DNA of 64,000 nucleotides from Stutzerimonas kirkiae (GTDB lineage Bacteria; Pseudomonadota; Gammaproteobacteria; Pseudomonadales; Pseudomonadaceae). Position 1 is the first letter of the stretch; each line of letters opens with the position of its first letter. The DNA is taken from the NCBI RefSeq assembly GCF_004327335.1, contig NZ_QJUO01000007.1, positions 1 through 64,000 of the forward strand, given 5' to 3'. Below are positions 19,903-29,063 of the stretch, in pieces. A program made the position numbers and the translations under genes. The notes beneath the pieces were generated by a model. That model made no database searches and had not been told where the DNA came from. It worked only from the letters and a program-made list of their open reading frames with translations.

Positions 19903-21372
19903 ATGTTCGACTTCGCTCGCAGACACGGCGGGATCCACCCGTCCGCCCACAAGGATCGCTCCGCGGCACTGCCCATCGCCCGCCTGGCACTGCCGCCGCA
20001 CCTGTACCTGCCGCTGCGCCAGCACGCCGGGGCCGAGGCGCTGCCACTGGTCAGGGCCGGTGAGCGTGTGCTCAAGGGCCAGTTGCTGGCGCGTTCGCCC
20101 TCGGAACTGTCGGCGCCGGTGCATGCGCCGAGTTCCGGGCGCATCATCGCCATCGGCTCCATCCTGGCGCCGCACCCCTCGGGGCTGAAGGCCAACGGCA
20201 TCATTCTCGAATGCGACGGCGAGGAGCGCTGGATCGACCTGGAGGTAGCGGACGATCCCTTTGCCCTCGACCCGCTGACCCTCGCCGACAAGGTCGCCAA
20301 GGCCGGTGTGGTCGGCCTCGGCGGGGCGATCTTCCCGGCGGCGGTCAAGCTCAAGCAGGGCACCCGCCACGAGATCAAGATCCTGCTGATCAACGGCAGC
20401 GAGTGCGAACCCTACCTGACCACCGACGACCGCCTGATGCGCGAGCGCGCCGAGGCCATCGTCGACGGTGCGCGGCTGATCCAGCACATCCTGCGTTCCT
20501 GGCAGGTGGTCATCGCCATCGAGGACAACAAGCCCGAGGCCCTGGCCGCCATGCGCGCCGCCAGCGAGCCCTACGGCGCCATCGAGGTCCAGGCGGTGCC
20601 GGCGCTGTACCCGATGGGCTCGGCCAAGCAACTGATCAAGCAGGTCACCGGTCGCGAAGTGCCGGCCGGCGCGCGCAGCACCTCGGTCGGCGTGCTGGTG
20701 CACAACGTCGGCACCGTGTACGCCATCCAGCAGGCCTTGCGCCATGGCCGGCCGCTGATCTCGCGGGTGGTCACCGTGGCCGGCGGCTGCGTGGGCAGCC
20801 CGCGCAACCTGGAGGCGCTGATCGGTACGCCGGCCCAGGCGCTGCTGGATGCCTGTGGCGGGCTGCTGCGCGAGCCCCGCCAGTTGCTGCTCGGCGGGCC
20901 GATGATGGGGGTGCGCCTGCCGTCCGCCGAGGTGCCGCTGATCAAGGGCGCCGCCGGCCTGCTGGCGCTGGATCGCCATGAGGTGCCGCACCAGGAGTCG
21001 GCGCCATGCATCCGCTGCGCACGTTGCGTGGACGCCTGCCCGATGGGCCTGGCGCCACTGGAAATGGCGCTTCATGCGCGCGCGGACGACCTCGACGGCG
21101 CCAGCCAATACGGCCTGCGCGACTGCATCCTGTGTGGCTGCTGTTCCTACGTCTGCCCGTCGCATATCCCGCTGGTGCACTACTTCCAGTACGCCATGGG
21201 GCGGCAGGACGAGCGGCGCAACGCGGCACGCAAGAACGAGCGGATCAAGCAGATGACCGAGGCGCGCGCCGCGCGCCTGGCCCAGGAGGAGGCCGCCCGC
21301 GCCGCGGCCAAGGCGGCCAAGGCCGCCAAGGCCCGCCAGCACCAGTCATCCGCAGAGGAGGTACGGCCATGA
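19903..21372 (+). CDS. rnfC: RnfC, FMN/Fe-S subunit of Rnf complex
   Basis: A 489-residue peripheral subunit. The barrel-sandwich start (GGIHP), the Rossmann/SLBB region with GLGGAIFPAAVKL and NGSECEPYLTTDDRLM, and two C-terminal [4Fe-4S] motifs (CIRCARCVDACP, CILCGCCSYVCPS) are present. The last 30 residues are an Ala/Lys-rich helix (ARAAAKAAKAAKA), shorter than the repeats in E. coli RsxC. The stop overlaps the rnfD start. Confidence 0.95.
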   Translation: MFDFARRHGGIHPSAHKDRSAALPIARLALPPHLYLPLRQHAGAEALPLVRAGERVLKGQLLARSPSELSAPVHAPSSGRIIAIGSILAPHPSGLKANGIILECDGEERWIDLEVADDPFALDPLTLADKVAKAGVVGLGGAIFPAAVKLKQGTRHEIKILLINGSECEPYLTTDDRLMRERAEAIVDGARLIQHILRSWQVVIAIEDNKPEALAAMRAASEPYGAIEVQAVPALYPMGSAKQLIKQVTGREVPAGARSTSVGVLVHNVGTVYAIQQALRHGRPLISRVVTVAGGCVGSPRNLEALIGTPAQALLDACGGLLREPRQLLLGGPMMGVRLPSAEVPLIKGAAGLLALDRHEVPHQESAPCIRCARCVDACPMGLAPLEMALHARADDLDGASQYGLRDCILCGCCSYVCPSHIPLVHYFQYAMGRQDERRNAARKNERIKQMTEARAARLAQEEAARAAAKAAKAAKARQHQSSAEEVRP

Positions 21373-22475
21373 ACGGTCTGATCGCCAGTGTCGCCTCGGG
21401 GCCGTTCGCCCATGACCGCTCCTCGGTCAACCGCATCATGCTGCACGTGTGCCTGGCCCTGGCGCCGGCCACGCTGTTCGGGCTGTACCTGTTCGGCTGG
21501 CCGGCGTTCAACCTGTGGCTGCTCACCTGCGCCAGCGCACTGCTCAGCGAAGCCGTCTGCCTGCGCCTGCTGGGGCAGCCGCAGCGGCGCCTGCTGGATG
21601 GTTCGGCGCTGCTCACCGGCTGGCTGCTGGCGCTGTCCCTGCCGCCCTGGGCGCCCTGGTGGATCGGCGTCGGCGGCAGTGCCTTCGCCATCGCCGTGGG
21701 CAAGCAGATCTATGGCGGCATCGGCCAGAACCCGTTCAACCCGGCGATGCTGGCGCGGGTCGCGCTGCTGATCGCCTTTCCCCTGCAGATGACCACCTGG
21801 GTCCTGCCACAGCCCCTGGGCAGCCTCGGCGCGCCGGGCTTTGTCGAGTCCCTGGCGATCACCTTCGGCGGGGCGTTGCCAGCCGACGGTGTGGCCGGTG
21901 CCACCGCCCTCGGCGACCTGAAGACCCAGTTGACCCTGAACCGCAGCGCCGAGGATATCCTGGCGAACGATTTCGCCCTGTTGCCGGCGCTGATCGGTAC
22001 CAGCGCCGGCAGCCTGGGCGAGACCTCCGAACTGCTGATCCTGCTGGGTGGGCTGTGGCTGCTGGCACTGCGTATCGTGCAGTGGGAAATCCCCCTGAGC
22101 ATGCTGGCGAGCATCGCGCTGCTGGCGCTGTTCGCCCATCAGGTCGAGCCGCTGCGCTACCCCGGCGCGCTCTATCACCTGAGCAGCGGCGGGCTGTTGC
22201 TCGGGGCCTTCTTCATCGCCACCGATCCGGTCACGTCGCCGATCAGCCGCGGTGGCCGGCTGATCTTCGGTATCGGCTGCGGGCTGCTGGTGTACGTCAT
22301 CCGCACCTGGGGCAGTTTCCCCGAGGCGCTGGCTTTCGCCGTGCTGTTCATGAATGCGCTGACCCCGCTGATCGACCGTTACTGGCGACCGCGGGCCTAT
22401 GGCCGCAGTGTCCGGGGCAAGCCACTGGTGGCCGCCAAGTGGACGCGCCGGGTCAAGGAGGTGGACAAGGTATGA
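21369..22475 (+). CDS. rnfD: RnfD, flavin-binding membrane subunit
   Basis: A 368-residue polytopic membrane protein of the NqrB/RnfD family with about ten hydrophobic segments. The covalent FMN attachment region is represented by the GATALGD motif in a periplasmic loop, and the conserved GGIGQNPFNPAML and TDPVTSPI blocks are present. It overlaps rnfC by four bases and rnfG by four bases. Confidence 0.94.
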   Translation: MNGLIASVASGPFAHDRSSVNRIMLHVCLALAPATLFGLYLFGWPAFNLWLLTCASALLSEAVCLRLLGQPQRRLLDGSALLTGWLLALSLPPWAPWWIGVGGSAFAIAVGKQIYGGIGQNPFNPAMLARVALLIAFPLQMTTWVLPQPLGSLGAPGFVESLAITFGGALPADGVAGATALGDLKTQLTLNRSAEDILANDFALLPALIGTSAGSLGETSELLILLGGLWLLALRIVQWEIPLSMLASIALLALFAHQVEPLRYPGALYHLSSGGLLLGAFFIATDPVTSPISRGGRLIFGIGCGLLVYVIRTWGSFPEALAFAVLFMNALTPLIDRYWRPRAYGRSVRGKPLVAAKWTRRVKEVDKV

Positions 22476-23155
22476 ACCCGACCACGCAGGATAGTCTACC
22501 GGCCGCCCTGGGCGAGCCCGAGCCATCGCGGCTGGCGCGCTGGCGCAGCCGGGTGGGTTACCAGGGCTTGTCCCTGGGCATCGTCTGCGGCGCGGCGGTC
22601 TTGCTGCTGATGCTGGGCGACCTTGCCACCCGCGAACAGATCGCCGCCAGCCGGCAGCAGGACCAGTTGGCGATGTTGCGCCAGGTGCTGCCCGATGCGC
22701 TGTACGACAACGACCCGCTGGGCGAGGCCTTCACCCTGGAGGACGCCCGGCTGGGCCAGGTGCAGGTCTACCCGGCCAGCAACAGCGGCGAACTGACCGC
22801 ACTGGTGTTCCAGATCAGCCCGATCGGCTGGGCCGGGCCGATCACCCTGCTGGTGTCGGTGGAGCGGGGCGGCGCCATCCTCGGCGTGCGGGTGCTCGGG
22901 CACAAGGAAACCCCGGGGCTGGCGGACAAGATCGAAGTGGCCAGGAGCGACTGGATCACCCGCTTCGACGGCCTGTCGCTGGCCAATACGCCGTTGCCCG
23001 CCTGGGGCGTGAAAAAGGATGGCGGCCAGTTCGACCAGTTCGCCGGCGCTACCATCACCCCGCGGGCCATCGTCCGCGCGGTGCTGCAGACCCTGCAAGT
23101 ACAGCAGGAACAGGGCGACGCGTTCGCCGAGAAGATCCAGGAGGCCAGACCATGA
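22472..23155 (+). CDS. rnfG: RnfG, FMN-binding subunit
   Basis: A 227-residue subunit with one N-terminal membrane helix (residues about 33-50) and a periplasmic FMN-binding domain. The attachment motif reads FAGATIT near residue 190, where most members have SGAT; the FMN-linking threonine is retained. [12 protein letters not shown] is the other conserved block. It overlaps rnfD and rnfE. Confidence 0.94.
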   Translation: MNPTTQDSLPAALGEPEPSRLARWRSRVGYQGLSLGIVCGAAVLLLMLGDLATREQIAASRQQDQLAMLRQVLPDALYDNDPLGEAFTLEDARLGQVQVYPASNSGELTALVFQISPIGWAGPITLLVSVERGGAILGVRVLGHKETPGLADKIEVARSDWITRFDGLSLANTPLPAWGVKKDGGQFDQFAGATITPRAIVRAVLQTLQVQQEQGDAFAEKIQEARP

Positions 23156-23850
23156 GCCAGCCGACGTCCAATTCCAGCCCGCTGCTGCGTCAACTCGGCG
23201 GGGCGCTCTGGGGGCAGAACATCGCCCTGGTGCAACTGCTGGCGCTGTGCCCGGCGCTGGCGGTCACCACCAGCGCCACCAACGGCCTGGGCATGGGCCT
23301 GGCCACCACCCTGGTGCTGATGCTGACCAATGCGCTGATTTCCGCGCTGCGCCATACCATCTCCCAGGCAGTCCGCACCCCGGTGATCATCGGCATCATC
23401 GCCGGCGTGGTGACCCTGCTGGACATGGCGATCAACGCCTGGATGCACGAACTGTACAAGGTGCTCGGCCTGTTCATCGCCCTGATCACCACCAACTGCG
23501 CGGTGTACGGCCGCGCCGAGGCGTTCTGCCTGAAGAACCCGGTGCTGCCGTCGGTGATCGACGGCCTCGGCATCGGCCTGGGCTTCACCTGGGTGCTGGT
23601 GCTGATCGGCGGCATCCGCGAACTGCTCGGCAGCGGCACCCTGTTCGCCCAGGCCTCGCTGCTGCTCGGCGACGGTTTCCGCTGGTTGGAGACCACGCTG
23701 ATCGCCGACTTCCAGGGCATCCTGCTGGCCATCCTGCCACCCGGGGCGTTCATCGTGCTGGGCTTCCTGCTGGCCGCCAAGCGGTTGCTCGACCGCCGGC
23801 AGGCCGCCCGGCGCCTGAGCAGCAGCGGCGAACTGGTGGTGCTGCAATGA
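23152..23850 (+). CDS. rnfE: RnfE, Rnf complex membrane subunit
   Basis: A 232-residue polytopic protein of the RnfE/NqrD family, inverted homologue of RnfA. The blocks [20 protein letters not shown] and [14 protein letters not shown] carry the conserved membrane cysteines. ATGA overlap with rnfG and with rnfH. Confidence 0.95.
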   Translation: MSQPTSNSSPLLRQLGGALWGQNIALVQLLALCPALAVTTSATNGLGMGLATTLVLMLTNALISALRHTISQAVRTPVIIGIIAGVVTLLDMAINAWMHELYKVLGLFIALITTNCAVYGRAEAFCLKNPVLPSVIDGLGIGLGFTWVLVLIGGIRELLGSGTLFAQASLLLGDGFRWLETTLIADFQGILLAILPPGAFIVLGFLLAAKRLLDRRQAARRLSSSGELVVLQ

Positions 23851-24137
23851 GCCAGGCCGGAACAGAAGCGCTGAACGTTTGCGTGGTCTACGCCAACGCC
23901 CGGCAGCCGCTGGCACTGAACTGCCGGGTCGAGGACGGCTGCACCGTGGAGCAGGCCATAGAGCGATCCGGATTGTTGAGCTGTTGCCCGGAGATCGACC
24001 TGCGCAAGCAGAAAGTCGGCGTGTACGGCAAGTTCGTCAAGCTCGACAGTCCGCTGAAGGAAGGGGACCGCGTGGAGATCTACCAGCGCATCACGCGGGT
24101 TCTCGATGACGACGACGATGAGGATGATGACGATTAA
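23847..24137 (+). CDS. rnfH: RnfH, ubiquitin-fold accessory protein
   Basis: A 96-residue RnfH/YfjF family protein with a beta-grasp (MoaD/ThiS-like) fold. The conserved [24 protein letters not shown] block is intact. In A. vinelandii RnfH is required for full nif expression or maturation although it is not a membrane subunit. The C-terminus ends in an acidic run ([11 protein letters not shown]). The stop codon touches the left end of a MITE-like element, so the last few residues might have been altered by insertion. Confidence 0.93.
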   Translation: MSQAGTEALNVCVVYANARQPLALNCRVEDGCTVEQAIERSGLLSCCPEIDLRKQKVGVYGKFVKLDSPLKEGDRVEIYQRITRVLDDDDDEDDDD

Positions 24138-24278
24138 CAAGCCGTTGAAAAACGTTGGCGAGGCAGCCAGCGCAAGGCAAAAACAGGCGAAGAAGCGCAG
24201 TTTACGCATTGTAAATGAGCATTCTGAGCCTGTTTTTAACGCCGCGATGGCAACGCAGGTAGTTTTTAAACGGCTTGT
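24137..24278. mobile_element. 142-bp MITE-like element after rnfH
   Basis: Terminal inverted repeats ACAAGCCGTTGAAAAAC (from 24137) and its near-complement ending at 24278. It has no coding capacity and an internal AT-richer core (TTTACGCATTGTAAATG). This sequence type recurs in P. stutzeri-like genomes as I recall. It separates rnfH from nafY, which are adjacent in A. vinelandii, and begins inside the rnfH stop codon. Confidence 0.75.
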
Positions 24279-24334
24279 CAGGGGCGCATGCGCTGCCGTG
24301 GCGCATACCCCGACCACCGACCGAGGAGAGACCG

Positions 24335-25063
24335 ATGGACAGCCCCATGAGCATGAACCGTGAGACCGCGTTGCGTATCGCCCTGGCTGCGCGCGTGCTG
24401 CCCGGTGTCGGCGTCGCCCGCCTGCTGGATATTCTGCAGCAGCGGATTGACGGCGAACTGAACCAGGACAGCCTGCAGACCATCACTGTCACCGACCTGA
24501 AGAACGGCTTCGCCGGCAGCGACGGCGAGGAGGGCGGCGAGGACAGCGCTATCGGCCTGCCGGCGCTGAAGGACGCCGTGCGTATTCTCTGGGGCGAGAA
24601 TGTCAGCGAGGAGCTGCCGCGGCCGGTGCGGCCGGATAGCCTGCCGGAGGGCTCGATCCGGGTGGCCATCGCCTCCAACAACGGCGAGCGCCTGGACGGC
24701 CACTTCGGTTCCTGCCTGCGTTTCCTGGTCTACCAGGTCTCCCCGGGGAGCCAGGCGCTGGTGGCGGTGCGCTCGACCCTGGAGGCGGACCTGGCCGAGG
24801 ACAGGAACGCCTTTCGCGCCGAATTGATCGGTGATTGCCAGGTGCTCTACGTGGTCTCCATCGGCGGTCCGGCGGCGGCCAAGGTGGTCAAGGGCGGCAT
24901 CTATCCGATCAAGCGCGGCGATGGTGGCCAGGCCGGCGAGGTGATCGCCGAGCTGCAGCGGGTGATGGCCGGCAACCCGCCGCCCTGGCTGGCCAAGCTG
25001 CTCGGTGTGGCCGCCGAGCAACGAGTGCGCTTCGCCCTGTCGGAACCGACGGTTTTCGCCTGA
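24335..25063 (+). CDS. nafY: NafY, FeMo-co and apo-NifDK binding protein
   Basis: A 242-residue protein with an N-terminal helical domain (about 1-100) that binds apo-dinitrogenase and a C-terminal NifX-type domain that binds FeMo-co. The cofactor-binding motif LDGHFGSC keeps the histidine that ligates FeMo-co in A. vinelandii NafY (His121 there). IGGPAAAKV and PPWLAKLLG are the other conserved blocks. A GAGGAGAG precedes the ATG. It is the usual neighbour of rnfH. A weak GG-N10-GC at 24283-24296 could be a private promoter, but support is low. Confidence 0.92.
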   Translation: MDSPMSMNRETALRIALAARVLPGVGVARLLDILQQRIDGELNQDSLQTITVTDLKNGFAGSDGEEGGEDSAIGLPALKDAVRILWGENVSEELPRPVRPDSLPEGSIRVAIASNNGERLDGHFGSCLRFLVYQVSPGSQALVAVRSTLEADLAEDRNAFRAELIGDCQVLYVVSIGGPAAAKVVKGGIYPIKRGDGGQAGEVIAELQRVMAGNPPPWLAKLLGVAAEQRVRFALSEPTVFA

Positions 25064-25172
25064 ACCCGCTGTGCCGTGCGTCGCGCGTCGTTCCCGGCGC
25101 GCTCGGCGCCGGGCCGCGGGCCCTGCGGTGACGCCCTGGCATTTGCCGCATCGAGCAGTGGAGGCGAACCCC

Positions 25173-26750
25173 ATGCGCAACAACCAACCCCTGACCTCGC
25201 ATGAGGTCGAGTACCCCCGCGATGTCCACCTGATCACCACCACCGATCTGCACGGCATCATCACTTTCGTCAACGACGATTTCGTCGCGGTGTCCGGCTT
25301 CAGTCGCGAGGAACTGATCGGCCAGCCGCACAACCTGATCCGCCACCCGGACATGCCCGCCGAGGCATTCGCCGATATGTGGCGCACCATTCGTGCCGGG
25401 CGCTCCTGGAAGGGGCTGGTGAAGAACCGCTGCAAGAGCGGCGACTTCTACTGGGTCGACGCCTACGTCTCGCCGACCATGAAGGATGGCCGGGTGATCG
25501 AGTACCAGTCGGTGCGCACGCAACCCGATCCTCTGGTCCGGCAGCGTGCCGAGCGGCTCTACGCGGCGATGGCCGCGGGGCGCCTGCCCTGGCGCGTACG
25601 CCGTGTGCACCTGCCCTGGTCCGCCAGGCTGGTGCTGGCGGCAGGGCTGCCAGGGGTGTGCCTGGGGTTGTTCGCCGGCTGGCAGGGCGGGGCCGGCGCG
25701 GCGGCCCCGACGCTGCTGTCCGCCGCCCTCGCCATGCTCGTCGTCGGCGGCCTGCTGGCGCCGCTGCGCCGCCTGGCCAGCGGTGCCCGGGAAGGCAGCG
25801 GCAGCCCGCTGATGACCTACCTGTACAGTGGGCGCATGGATGAGCTGGGCAGTATCGAGCATGCCCAGCACGTGCGTACCTCGGAGCTGCACGCGATCGT
25901 CGCCCGCCTGGAGAACACCTGCCGTTCCCTGCAGCGCTCGACTTCGCGCAGCGACACCTTCATCGCCCAGTCCAGCCAGGCGATCCTTGGCCAGGGGCAG
26001 GACGTGGACGCCATCGCCGAGGCCATGGGCCGTATGCTGGAAAGCCAGCGCCAGGTGGCGCAGGCCTCGACCCACAGTGCGCAGGCTTCCAGCGACTCGC
26101 GCCAGGCCGCGCTGCAGGGGCGCGAGCAACTGGACCGGATGATGGGGGCCATCGACCAACTGGTGGCGGCCCTGCATGACGCCCAGCGCACCGTGACCAC
26201 CCTGGCCCAGCGTAGCGAGAGCATCGTCAAGGTGGTCGACGTGATCGGCGCGGTCGCCGAGCAGACCAACCTGCTGGCCCTGAACGCTGCCATCGAGGCG
26301 GCCCGCGCCGGCGACTCCGGGCGTGGTTTCGCGGTGGTCGCCGACGAGGTGCGCGGCCTGGCGCGGCGCACCCATGACTCGACCCACGAGATCCGCGATA
26401 TCGTCCTCGGCCTGGAGGCCGAGACGCGCGCCTGCGTGGGGGTGATGGCCAGGGGCGTGGAGTCTTCCGCGCACACGGTCGAACTGGCTGGCGAGACCGA
26501 TCGCGCCCTGGGGCGGATTCTCGATTCGATCGGGCATATCCACGAACTGGCCATCGGCGTCGACGATGCCATGCGCGAGCAGGCCAGCATCAGCGTGCAG
26601 ACCGAACGCCAGGTGCAGGTACTGCGCGACAGCGCGACGCAGGCCATCGGCGCCAGCGAGGCCGCCGAGCACGAGTCCGGGCGTCTGAGCCGGCAGGTCG
26701 AGCGGCTCAACACCCTGGCCAGCCATTTTATCGCCAGCCTGGGGCGCTGA
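25173..26750 (+). CDS. Aer-like PAS / methyl-accepting chemotaxis receptor
   Basis: A 525-residue signal transducer. Residues 10-120 form a PAS domain of the aerotaxis receptor type ([21 protein letters not shown], then [12 protein letters not shown]), which binds FAD in Aer. A hydrophobic stretch (about 150-195) anchors it to the membrane. The C-terminal signalling domain has the MCP hairpin tip [19 protein letters not shown] and flanking coiled coils. It lies 109 bases after nafY and before a strand change, so it is the last gene of the rnf region. A link between oxygen/redox taxis and nitrogen fixation is inferred from position. Confidence 0.88.
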   Translation: MRNNQPLTSHEVEYPRDVHLITTTDLHGIITFVNDDFVAVSGFSREELIGQPHNLIRHPDMPAEAFADMWRTIRAGRSWKGLVKNRCKSGDFYWVDAYVSPTMKDGRVIEYQSVRTQPDPLVRQRAERLYAAMAAGRLPWRVRRVHLPWSARLVLAAGLPGVCLGLFAGWQGGAGAAAPTLLSAALAMLVVGGLLAPLRRLASGAREGSGSPLMTYLYSGRMDELGSIEHAQHVRTSELHAIVARLENTCRSLQRSTSRSDTFIAQSSQAILGQGQDVDAIAEAMGRMLESQRQVAQASTHSAQASSDSRQAALQGREQLDRMMGAIDQLVAALHDAQRTVTTLAQRSESIVKVVDVIGAVAEQTNLLALNAAIEAARAGDSGRGFAVVADEVRGLARRTHDSTHEIRDIVLGLEAETRACVGVMARGVESSAHTVELAGETDRALGRILDSIGHIHELAIGVDDAMREQASISVQTERQVQVLRDSATQAIGASEAAEHESGRLSRQVERLNTLASHFIASLGR

Positions 26751-26958
26751 GAGCAGGGGGCGTCGCGCCCGCCCGATCCGCCGGACTGCCTGGCGGCAGC
26801 CCCCTCTCCCCGGCCCTCTCCCGCGGGGGCTACCCTATGCACATATCCACGGAGCCCTTTGCGAGGAACCATCCCTACTGGCGTGTTCCAATTGTGAACG
26901 GCTTCACGGTCTGTCCTGGCCAGACTCGATACAGTCCAGGCATCCATCAGCGACAAGG

Positions 26959-27906
26959 ATGCCCGCCGTGCCCGGACAGCCCCTGCTCGACCCCAAGCTC
27001 GATGTCATCTTCAAGCGCCTGTTCGCCGAGGCGCCGGATCTGCTGGCCGACCTGATCAACGCCGTGCGCAGCGACGAGCCACCGATCGTCGAGCTGCAGG
27101 TACTCAACCCGCAGATCGCCCCGGAGGAGCTGACCGGCAAGTTCATCGTGCTGGACATCCTCGCCCGCGACCAGACCGGGCAACTGTTCAATATCGAGAT
27201 GCAGACCCGCAACCACGCCGGCTGGCCCTCGCGCAGCCTCTACTACCTGGCGCGCAACCTGGGCCGGCAATTGCAGGCGGGCGATGGCTACCAGCGGATG
27301 CAACCGGTGATCGGCATCCACCTGATGGACTTCGACCTGTTCGAGGCGCAACAGGCCTGCTGGGCCTTCGAACTGCGCGACCGGCAACGGCCGCAGATAC
27401 GCCTGGACCGCAGCCTGCAACTGCACCTGATCGAGCTGCCCAAGGCCGACCGCCTGCATTCCCAAGGTGGCAGCACTCTGGCAGACTGGATCCTCTATTT
27501 GAAGCACTGGCAGGAGGACGTCCTCATGCAAAGCATCGAAAGCCCGGCAGTCAAGAAGGCCCACGCGCGCCTGCAAGCACTCTCCGACGATGACGAAGCC
27601 CGGCGCCTGGCCTTCGTGCGTGAGCGCGCGCTGCATGACGAGGTGACGGAAAAGGCGGAGGCAGAAGCCAGGGGGCGTCTGGCAGGCAAGGCCGAGGGAA
27701 AAATCGAAGGAAAGATCGAAGGAAAGATCGAAGGCCGTACAGACACCCTGCGTCGCCTGCTGCAGCTCAAGTTCGGCGCGCTTCCCGATGCGCTCGAACA
27801 GCGCCTGCAAAGCGCCGATGAGGCCACACTGACCACCTGGTCCGAGCGGGTGTTGTTCGCCGAGCAGTGGGAGCAAGTGTTCGGGGCGGATGGTATCAAG
27901 GGGTAG
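26959..27906 (+). CDS. Rpn family recombination-promoting nuclease / PD-(D/E)XK transposase-like
   Basis: A 315-residue protein. The N-terminal 200 residues match the Rpn/PDDEXK family (DVIFKRLFAE, IVLDILARD, FNIEMQTR with the D...ExQ catalytic pattern). These nucleases promote recA-independent recombination and vary in copy between genomes. The C-terminal part holds a charged linker with tandem KIEG repeats and a DUF4351-like helical end. The gene has no nif function that I know of and looks like an insertion between the nafY and nifH regions. Confidence 0.85.
   Translation: MPAVPGQPLLDPKLDVIFKRLFAEAPDLLADLINAVRSDEPPIVELQVLNPQIAPEELTGKFIVLDILARDQTGQLFNIEMQTRNHAGWPSRSLYYLARNLGRQLQAGDGYQRMQPVIGIHLMDFDLFEAQQACWAFELRDRQRPQIRLDRSLQLHLIELPKADRLHSQGGSTLADWILYLKHWQEDVLMQSIESPAVKKAHARLQALSDDDEARRLAFVRERALHDEVTEKAEAEARGRLAGKAEGKIEGKIEGKIEGRTDTLRRLLQLKFGALPDALEQRLQSADEATLTTWSERVLFAEQWEQVFGADGIKG
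27697..27734 (+). repeat. 12-base tandem repeat inside the Rpn gene
   Basis: Three successive GGAAAGATCGAA-type units encode KIEG repeats in the linker of the Rpn-like protein. Such in-frame 12-base units can expand or contract by slippage. Confidence 0.8.
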
Positions 27907-28077
27907 GGCCTGCGCAGGGTGGAACGCTTGACCGCCAACAGAGCATCCACGGGCTTGTGTGCATACGGTAGCCCGCGGGGGGGAGAGGGGGCTCGCCGGA
28001 CGCGGACAGATGGGTACACCGCATAGCCCGCAAGCTGGGAAGGGAACGGCCCGCCTAGCTGAAATCACGATCGACAG

Positions 28078-28160
28078 TGCGGATGGGTCGAGCGTAGCGA
28101 TACCATCGAATGCGTGCCCCGGGTATCGCTGCGCTCGACCCAGGCTAAGAGAGCACTTCG
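28078..28160. repeat. palindromic repeat, copy 2
   Basis: Same structure as 10429-10515: arms GGGTCGAGCGTAGCGATACC and GGGTATCGCTGCGCTCGACCC followed by CAGGCTAAGAGAGCACTTC. Differences between the copies are mostly substitutions. Confidence 0.75.
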
Positions 28161-28411
28161 GGACGGGGCCGTGGAAAGGCCTGGCATCCGCACAGGGGCG
28201 CTATCGACAGTGCGGGCATGAAAGCGCGAAATGGAATTGCAACCGGCTTACTGATGCTCGGGCATTAATCATTCCGGACAGTCGTGCGTTGCTGTGTGAA
28301 TGCCTGGTGCGCGGGCGCACCCTGTGCCACTGCGCGCGGGCGCAACGCGGCTTGCGCCGGCATGCCGGCGGGCACTCGGCAGGAGAGGGTGGGGTGCTCG
28401 TCGAAAAGGAA

Positions 28412-28433
28412 CTCCCCCGGGAGCACGGGGGAG
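28412..28433 (-). terminator. possible terminator of the SIR2-like operon
   Basis: Inverted repeat CTCCCCC / GGGGGAG. On the minus strand it is followed by TTCCTTTT, which is a plausible though not perfect U-tract, about 40 bases after the end of the 188-residue gene. Confidence 0.45.
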
Positions 28434-28471
28434 CCTGGCTTATCGGCCTAAGGTGGGGTCCAACCTGTCGC

Positions 28472-29038
28472 TCAGACCGGTCCGCGTGCGGCGCGGCGCG
28501 GCGCGATGGTGTGGCCGAGGGCTTCCTCGTAGCTGGGGCTGTCGAGTTTCGGCTGGAAGTCGAGCAGGGTCTGGTAGACGGTAATGACCTTGTCTTCGGC
28601 GCTCTGCCCCTTGAAGTCGTCCTTGTCCAGGCGCAGGTCGTCCATCAGGGTGTTCCATACCGCGCCGCCATCGGGGTGCGGCAGCAGGATGATGTCCACG
28701 CCATCGAGGTCGACCCGTAGCGCCTTGCCGAGGTTTTCCACGTAGAACAGCACGCGGATGCCGGGCGCCAGGTCGCCGCGGTAATGCTGGATGAACAGTG
28801 GCAGCAGGTTCAGTTCGACGAGGATGCCGGCGGCCATCAGCAGCTTGTCGCCGCTGGCCAGCAGCACGGCCTGCTTGACCACGGATTTCGGTGGCATGCG
28901 CCGGCCGGAATCGTCGGCGATATCGCCTTCCTCCAGCACCAGGTCGCCGCGGAAGGCATGGGTATCGGCCTGGCTGGTGGCGCCGTTGAAGCTGAGGTTG
29001 CACAGCAGATTGCGGGCTTCGTAGGTGTTCAGCAGCAT
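28472..29038 (-). CDS. conserved nif-region protein of unknown function
   Basis: A 188-residue soluble protein not matching any family I can name. It has no signal peptide or membrane segment. Features seen: an N-terminal beta-rich part (RNLLCNLSFNGATSQADTHAFRGDL), a central hydrophobic helix (GDKLLMAAGILVELNLLPLFI), and a charged C-terminus. It lies 25 bases after the SIR2-like gene in the same operon. I recall homologues beside nifH in A. vinelandii and P. stutzeri. The NifA/sigma-54 signals upstream of the operon suggest it is made during nitrogen fixation. Confidence 0.7.
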   Translation of the reverse strand: MLLNTYEARNLLCNLSFNGATSQADTHAFRGDLVLEEGDIADDSGRRMPPKSVVKQAVLLASGDKLLMAAGILVELNLLPLFIQHYRGDLAPGIRVLFYVENLGKALRVDLDGVDIILLPHPDGGAVWNTLMDDLRLDKDDFKGQSAEDKVITVYQTLLDFQPKLDSPSYEEALGHTIAPRRAARGPV

Positions 29039-29063
29039 ATCGGGGGTTCTCCGGTCGTTGGGA

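Larger units (their letters stand above)
27907..28471. other. 565-base gene-free stretch, repeats only
   Basis: No convincing gene. It contains a palindromic repeat (28078-28160), a segment with CCTGGCATCCGCACA (28180-28194) shared with the palindrome at 49019-49107, and a hairpin at 28412-28433. It looks like an accumulation site for small repeats between convergent units. Confidence 0.6.

Noticed and set aside
24283-24298. GGGCGCATGCGCTGC as a sigma-54 promoter of nafY
   Set aside because: Spacing is right but the -24 and -12 bases are poor and there is no NifA site nearby, so it is mentioned only as a weak possibility under nafY.
27907-28471. CRISPR or tRNA in the gene-free stretch
   Set aside because: There are no regularly spaced direct repeats and no cloverleaf-like segment; only isolated palindromes were seen.
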